Notes under the pieces: model-generated | Told to the model about the DNA's origin: nothing | Databases searched by the model: none | What the model saw: only the letters and a program-made list of their open reading frames with translations | Translations under genes and position numbers: made by a program | Shown here: in pieces, positions 60,345-64,000 of the stretch | How the letters are laid out: every line of letters starts with the position of its first letter | Position numbering within the stretch: the first letter of the stretch is position 1 | Origin: DASSQJ01 sp963773655 | GTDB taxonomy: Bacteria > Actinomycetota > Actinomycetes > Actinomycetales > Dermatophilaceae | Reading direction: 5' to 3' | Length of the DNA stretch: 64,000 nucleotides | NCBI GenBank assembly: GCA_963773655.1 | Contig: CAVZBX010000005.1 | Coordinates: 434,001 to 498,000, forward strand

Positions 60345-60506
60345 ATGGCTGACGAGACCTACAAGGGCGAGTTCTACTGCGTGAAGTGCAAGGAGAAGCG
60401 CGAGGCCGAGGGGAAGGTCGTCGTGTCCGACAACGGCCGGCGCATGGCCAAGGGCCAGTGCCCCGTCTGCGGCACCAACCTCAACCGCATCCTCGGCAAG
60501 GCCTGA
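60345..60506 (+). CDS. DUF5679 zinc-ribbon protein
   Basis: 53 residues with a two-pair zinc ribbon: Cys12-x2-Cys15 (YCVKC) and Cys39-x2-Cys42 (CPVC), ending NLNRILGKA. The family is small, conserved in actinobacteria and of unknown function. AAGGAGA lies seven bases before the ATG and a strong terminator follows. Confidence 0.88.
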   Translation: MADETYKGEFYCVKCKEKREAEGKVVVSDNGRRMAKGQCPVCGTNLNRILGKA

Positions 60507-60522
60507 GCGCCCGAGTCTCGAG

Positions 60523-60557
60523 CGGCGGCCCCGGACCCTCGTGGTCCGGGGCCGCCG
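60523..60557 (+). terminator. Terminator after the DUF5679 gene
   Basis: Perfect 15-bp stem (60523-60537 with 60543-60557) with a 5-nt loop, 16 bases after the stop. Confidence 0.82.
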
Positions 60558-60639
60558 GCGTGTGCGGGCCTGTGGACGACGCCCTCGTCGGCGCCGGGCG
60601 CCGAGGCACCATGGCCGGGACCGGCGACAGGGGGACGCG

Positions 60640-61185
60640 ATGGCAGCACCGGCAGCCGGGACCGTCGTCGTCGACGGCCCCGGACCGCTCGCCGTCGAGG
60701 TGACCCACCAGCTGCGCCGGTCCGGGGTCGGCGTCCGGGCGGGAGCCCTCGCGGCGGACGCCGAGCTCGCCGGGCCGGGCGGCGGTGCACCGCCCGTCCT
60801 CGTCGTGCTCGCCCGCGAGCGGCCGGTGCCCGTCTGGGCCGGGTCGCCGTGGCAGGCCCGCGCCGTGCCGCACCTGCCGGTGGAGGCCGGCGCGTCCACG
60901 ACGGTCGGGCCGCTCGTGCTCCCGGGTCGGTCCCCCTGCCTGGCCTGCGTCGCCCGGCGCCGGCCGCCTGCTCCCCCGCCGGCGATCGGTGCACCTCACG
61001 GTGACCCGGCGGCCCGCGTCCTCGCCGCCGCCGTCGTCACCGTCACCACCCTGGCACTGCTCCGCGGCGACGTCCGGCTGGCCGGCATCTCCACCGAGAT
61101 CGCCCCCGGAGCCGAGACAGTCACCCACCGCCTCTGGCACCTCGAACCCGGCTGTCGGTGCGCGTCGGAGACAATGGCCGGGTGA
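60640..61185 (+). CDS. ThiF/TOMM-precursor-binding-like protein, short form
   Basis: 181 residues. The start VVVDGPGPLAVEVTHQLRRSGVG is Rossmann-like, and Cys100-x2-Cys103 (PCLACVA) with Cys172-x-Cys174 (GCRC) forms the metal site of ThiF-like/cyclodehydratase relatives. The family is usually near 300 residues or more; the glycine loop here (DGPGPL) is altered and the adenylation core is missing, so adenylating activity is unlikely. AGGGGG lies five bases before the ATG. The ABC1 kinase GTG overlaps its stop. Confidence 0.65.
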   Translation: MAAPAAGTVVVDGPGPLAVEVTHQLRRSGVGVRAGALAADAELAGPGGGAPPVLVVLARERPVPVWAGSPWQARAVPHLPVEAGASTTVGPLVLPGRSPCLACVARRRPPAPPPAIGAPHGDPAARVLAAAVVTVTTLALLRGDVRLAGISTEIAPGAETVTHRLWHLEPGCRCASETMAG

Positions 61186-62540
61186 GCGAGCGTGAGCGGG
61201 AGATCCCGGGGTCGTCGATCGCCCGCGCCGCACGACTCGCCGGACTCCCCCTCGGCCACGCCGGCCGGGCCGCGCTGGGCGTCGGCAAGCGGGTGGGCGG
61301 CCGTCCCGCCGAGCTGGTGGCGGCCGAGCTCCAGCAACGCACGGCCGAGCAGCTCTTCTCGGTGCTCGGCCAGCTCAAGGGCGGGGCGATGAAGTTCGGG
61401 CAGGCGCTGTCGGTCATGGAGGCCGCGATGCCCGAGGAGATGGTCGGGCCGTACCGGGCGACGCTCACCAAGCTCCAGGAGTCCGGGCCGCCGATGGGGG
61501 CCCCACGCGTGCACGCCATCCTCGCCGAGGAGCTGGGGCCCCGCTGGGCGAGCACCAAGCTCGTCGAGTTCGACGACGTGCCGGCGGCCGCGGCGTCCAT
61601 CGGGCAGGTGCACCGGGCGGTGTGGCGCGACGGCCGCGAGGTCGCGGTCAAGATCCAGTACCCGGGCGCCGGCAAGGCCCTGCTCTCCGACCTCAACCAG
61701 ATCTCCCGGGTGGCGCGGATGGCCGGCTCGTGGGTGCCGGGCGTCGACATCAAGCCGATCATGGACGAGCTGCGCGCCCGGATGTCCGAGGAGCTCGACT
61801 ACCACCTCGAGGCCAGCAACCAGCGCCACTTCGCCCGTGCCTTCCACGGCGACGACGACGTGCTCGTGCCCGACGTCCTCGTCGACAGCCCGCAGGTGCT
61901 GGTCAGCGAGTGGGTCGACGGCACGCCGCTGGCCACGATCATCCGCGAGGGCACCCCGGAGGAGCGCGACGAGGCGGCCACCCTCTACCTCGAGTTCCTC
62001 CTCCGCGCACCGGGCAGGGCCCGGATGCTGCACGCCGACCCGCACCCGGGCAACTTCCGGATCACCGACGACGGCCGGCTCGGGGTCCTCGACTTCGGCG
62101 CGGTCAACCGCCTCCCCGACGGGCTGCCCCCGGCCATGGGGCGCCTGCTCACCGCGGCCCTCGCCGGCGACGCCGACGAGGTCGAGCGTGGGCTGCGCGC
62201 GGAGGGCTTCATCCGACGCGGCGTCGAGGTCGACCCGCAGGCCCTGCTCGACTACCTGGCACCGCTCGTCGCACCGATCCTCCACGAGCAGTTCACCTTC
62301 ACCCGCGAGTGGCTGCGCTCCGCCGCGAACCAGGTCAACGACCCGCGCCGGCCCCAGTTCCTCGTCGGGTTCAAGCTCAACCTCCCCCCGGAGTACCTGC
62401 TCATCCACCGGGTCTGGCTCGGTGGGCTCGGCGTGCTGAGCCAGGTCGGCGGCACCGTGCCCCTGCGCGAGATGATCGCCGCCTACCTGCCGGGCGTCGA
62501 CGAGTCCCGCTTCCCCCCCGACCCCGCGCTCGTCGACTGA
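61182..62540 (+). CDS. ABC1/UbiB/AarF family atypical kinase
   Basis: 452 residues. The KFGQ motif (71-74), Ala-rich nucleotide loop (AAAASIGQVHRA), VKIQYPG lysine, HADPHPGNF and DFGAV metal motifs are complete. UbiB-type proteins are ATPases linked to isoprenoid-lipid and quinone metabolism; the role in menaquinone-using actinobacteria is unsettled. The GTG overlaps the ThiF-like stop. From memory the order ABC1 kinase then whiB7 resembles mycobacteria. Confidence 0.92.
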   Translation: MSEREREIPGSSIARAARLAGLPLGHAGRAALGVGKRVGGRPAELVAAELQQRTAEQLFSVLGQLKGGAMKFGQALSVMEAAMPEEMVGPYRATLTKLQESGPPMGAPRVHAILAEELGPRWASTKLVEFDDVPAAAASIGQVHRAVWRDGREVAVKIQYPGAGKALLSDLNQISRVARMAGSWVPGVDIKPIMDELRARMSEELDYHLEASNQRHFARAFHGDDDVLVPDVLVDSPQVLVSEWVDGTPLATIIREGTPEERDEAATLYLEFLLRAPGRARMLHADPHPGNFRITDDGRLGVLDFGAVNRLPDGLPPAMGRLLTAALAGDADEVERGLRAEGFIRRGVEVDPQALLDYLAPLVAPILHEQFTFTREWLRSAANQVNDPRRPQFLVGFKLNLPPEYLLIHRVWLGGLGVLSQVGGTVPLREMIAAYLPGVDESRFPPDPALVD

Positions 62541-62558
62541 CGGCCCCGACGGGGGCGC

Positions 62559-62765
62559 TCACCACCACGACGAGTCGAGCTTGCCCTCGATGCTGCGCAG
62601 GTGCCTGCGGCTGCACGCGTCACACGTCCAGACCTCCCGGCCGTGCTCCGTGCCGCGGGTCCACGTGAGCCGGGCCCGGGCCGCGGCGTCGTCATCCGCC
62701 GGCACCGCCCCGCACGTGCCGCACACCGGGGAGCCGGCGTCGGGGGCGGTGGCCTCGCCGGTCAC
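62559..62765 (-). CDS. Small conserved zinc-binding protein
   Basis: 68 residues. Two Cys pairs (Cys15-x2-Cys18 and Cys48-x2-Cys51) around a WTRGTEHGREVWTC sheet should bind one zinc; the end SIEGKLDSSWW is a conserved actinobacterial signature. Function is unknown. The GTG at 62765 lies two bases beyond the HhH-GPD gene's stop, so it is translated from the same mRNA. Confidence 0.8.
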   Translation of the reverse strand: MTGEATAPDAGSPVCGTCGAVPADDDAAARARLTWTRGTEHGREVWTCDACSRRHLRSIEGKLDSSWW

Positions 62766-62767
62766 GG

Positions 62768-63343
62768 TCAGCCCTTCGTGGCGGCCCTCGCCGCCTCCTT
62801 GGCCCGCTTCTTGTGGTCGCGGACCTTCTGGAGGGACTCCGCGTCCGTGACGTCGGCGACCGAGCGGTAGCCCGGCTCGGCGTACGGGCCGCAGGCGGCC
62901 TCCCAGCCGTCCGGGCGCACCCCGAGCTGCTTGGCGAGCAGGGCGGCGAAGATGCGTGCCTTCTGCTCGCCGAACCCCGGTAGCGCCTTGAGCCTGGCCA
63001 CCAGCTCCCGGCCGGTGGTCGCCGTGGTCCACAGCGACGCGGCGTCCCCGCCGTACTCGTCGCGGACGACGGCGGCGAGGGCCTGGATCCGGCCGGCCAT
63101 CGACCGCCCGTAGCGGTGGACCGCCGGAGGGGTCGCGCAGAGGTCGGCGAAGGCCTCCGGCTCGGCGGCGGCCACCGCGGCCGGGTCGAGGGTGCCGAAG
63201 CGCTCGAGAACCTTGGCGGGGCCGGCGAAGGCCCGCTCCATCGGGAACTGCTGGTCGAGCAGCATCCCGACGAGGAGGGCGAACGGGTCCTCGGACAGGA
63301 CGCGGTCGGCGGCAGGGTCCTGGGCGATGGTCAGCGCGGCCAT
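62768..63343 (-). CDS. HhH-GPD-type base-excision repair family protein
   Basis: 191 residues. An N-terminal helical block (LVGMLLDQQFPMERAFAGP) and the helix-hairpin-helix LKALPGFGEQKARIFAALLAKQLG place it in the HhH-GPD family. The catalytic Lys/Asp pair of glycosylases is not obvious, and the tail is Lys/Ala-rich. It may be a DNA-binding glycosylase relative. The ATG is fixed by a TANNNT box six bases upstream. Confidence 0.85.
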   Translation of the reverse strand: MAALTIAQDPAADRVLSEDPFALLVGMLLDQQFPMERAFAGPAKVLERFGTLDPAAVAAAEPEAFADLCATPPAVHRYGRSMAGRIQALAAVVRDEYGGDAASLWTTATTGRELVARLKALPGFGEQKARIFAALLAKQLGVRPDGWEAACGPYAEPGYRSVADVTDAESLQKVRDHKKRAKEAARAATKG

Positions 63344-63349
63344 GGCCTC

Positions 63350-63355
63350 AGCGTA
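63350..63355 (-). promoter_or_regulatory. Leaderless -10 box of the HhH-GPD gene
   Basis: TACGCT on the minus strand ends six bases before the ATG at 63343. Confidence 0.6.
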
Positions 63356-63422
63356 GCCAGCACGCTGTGGGCCACGGCGCGCCAGAAGTCCCGTTCGCGC
63401 ACTGGTGGCAGGTCGGGGAACG

Positions 63423-63455
63423 GCACCGCCCCCGGCAGGGTGCCGGGGGCGGTGC
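63423..63455 (-). terminator. Terminator after the whiB7/43-aa unit
   Basis: A 15-bp GC stem (63423-63437 with 63441-63455) and a 3-nt loop, 36 bases beyond the stop of the 43-residue ORF on the minus strand. Confidence 0.8.
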
Positions 63456-63490
63456 TCTCCGGGTGGGCACGGACCGTCATCGGGGCGTCC

Positions 63491-63622
63491 TCAGCGGACG
63501 GCCGCGTGGACGATGGCCCGCATCTGCTCGCGCTCCGCCTCGACGCGCTGGGCGCGCGCTCGCTCGTGGACGCGCCGCTGGTGCGCGTCACGGCGGATCT
63601 GCTGCATCCGTCGGTAGTACAT
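63491..63622 (-). CDS. 43-residue basic helical protein downstream of whiB7
   Basis: A start-to-stop frame with AGGAGA five bases before the ATG. It begins MYYRRMQQIRRDAHQRRV and goes on as one charged, Arg/Glu/Gln/Ala-rich helix, probably a coiled coil or nucleic-acid-binding helix. It lies 43 bases after the whiB7 stop with no terminator between, and a strong terminator follows it, so it should be co-transcribed with whiB7. I know no family. Confidence 0.65.
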   Translation of the reverse strand: MYYRRMQQIRRDAHQRRVHERARAQRVEAEREQMRAIVHAAVR

Positions 63623-63665
63623 GTCTCTCTCCTGACAGGTCGTTCACGAATCTGGTGGGTGTGCC

Positions 63666-63953
63666 TCAGGCGGCGACCTCGGTCTTGCGCGGCCGGCCAC
63701 GGGGGCGCTTGCGGGCGACGATGACGCCCTGGACGAAGAGCTCTCCTCCCCAGACGCCCCACGGCTCACGCCGGTCGAGGGCACCCGAGAGGCACTCATG
63801 ACGTGCCGGGCAGGTCCGGCAGAGCGCCTTGGCGAACTCGACACCGTCGGGGGTGTCGGCGAACCACAGCTCGGCGTCGTTCTCGCGGCAGGGAATCCCC
63901 TCGCCCGCCACGACGGACGACTCGCTCAGGTCCAGGAGCTCGGTCAGCTGCAT
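63666..63953 (-). CDS. whiB7: WhiB7-type iron-sulfur transcriptional regulator
   Basis: 95 residues. The four Fe-S ligands are Cys22, Cys45, Cys48 and Cys54. ELWFADTPDG, EPWGVWGG (63-70) and the AT-hook KRPRGRPRK (82-90) are diagnostic of WhiB7, which binds sigma-A and AT-rich promoter DNA to switch on intrinsic antibiotic-resistance genes. GGAGG lies ten bases before the ATG. In other actinobacteria a long leader with an attenuating upstream ORF controls it; only 47 bases of leader fall inside the window, so this cannot be checked here. Confidence 0.93.
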   Translation of the reverse strand: MQLTELLDLSESSVVAGEGIPCRENDAELWFADTPDGVEFAKALCRTCPARHECLSGALDRREPWGVWGGELFVQGVIVARKRPRGRPRKTEVAA

Positions 63954-64000
63954 CGGGTGGTCACCTCCTTGGTCGGCGCGCCGGGTGTGGCGCTGGATCT

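Noticed and set aside
63331..63480. 49-codon ORF after the 43-aa gene, with GAGGA seven bases before its ATG
   Set aside because: It reads straight through the strong terminator at 63423-63455 and across the promoter and start of the HhH-GPD gene, so it is probably fortuitous.

Overview
The window is 64 kb of very GC-rich, densely coded chromosome with overlapping GTGA/ATGA gene junctions and frequent GTG starts. It points to an actinomycete (Actinomycetota). The fused 2-oxoglutarate decarboxylase/dehydrogenase (kgd), a sigR-rsrA mycothiol-type redox switch, Ni-superoxide dismutase with its maturation protease, whiB7 with an AT-hook, ribosomal protein bL37 and many TANNNT leaderless promoters are all actinobacterial traits. 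I cannot fix the genus. No insertion sequence, prophage, CRISPR array or integron is visible, and base composition looks uniform, so this is mostly core chromosome.

Layout. 1-9 kb: end of an E2-type acyltransferase, an NAD-epimerase, small SnoaL/DoxX/membrane genes, a WYL regulator divergent from a hydrolase, a tandem CNNM/CorC-like pair, and a two-gene ABC exporter. 9-14 kb: kgd, a conserved 58-aa protein and an SGNH hydrolase. 14-20 kb: a hydrolase, a quinone-type oxidoreductase and the dTDP-L-rhamnose pathway split into two divergent two-gene units (rfbB-rfbD and rfbA-rfbC), then a low-molecular-weight phosphatase. 20-26 kb: malic enzyme, a polar amino-acid ABC importer whose ATPase gene overlaps sodX, then sodN and manA. 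26-29 kb: a 45-aa predicted secreted peptide followed by two polytopic membrane HD-domain proteins. 29-35 kb: bL37, rsrA/sigR, SRAP protein, aroA and rsgA. 35-41 kb: a complete oligopeptide/dipeptide ABC importer, with a strong hairpin separating the binding-protein gene from the membrane and ATPase genes. 41-46.5 kb: hisN-type phosphatase, ogt, an active/inactive M16 peptidase pair, type II NADH dehydrogenase and the initiator tRNA. 46.7-52.3 kb: a probable extracellular polysaccharide cassette (nucleotide-sugar dehydrogenase, processive GT2 synthase, a 37-aa membrane protein, a membrane-anchored PgaB-like deacetylase and a membrane-anchored lectin-like protein). 52.3-64 kb: UPF0182, PPA1309-like, YlbL-like PDZ protease, moaE, DUF2342, Nudix, M48/YgjP-like protease, DUF5679, a ThiF/TOMM-like remnant, ABC1 kinase, a small zinc protein, HhH-GPD protein, a 43-aa ORF and whiB7. 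From memory, much of this last block resembles the neighbourhood of whiB7 in mycobacteria.

How it fits together: central carbon and redox genes (kgd, malic enzyme, ndh, sodN, sigR/rsrA, whiB7) sit among envelope genes (rhamnose, manA, GT2 cassette). The least explained parts are the peptide plus HD-receptor operon, the polysaccharide cassette, the coupling of an amino-acid importer to Ni-SOD maturation, and the small ORF behind whiB7. At least eleven genes appear to be leaderless (TANNNT box 6-8 nt before the start codon), which also fixes their start sites.
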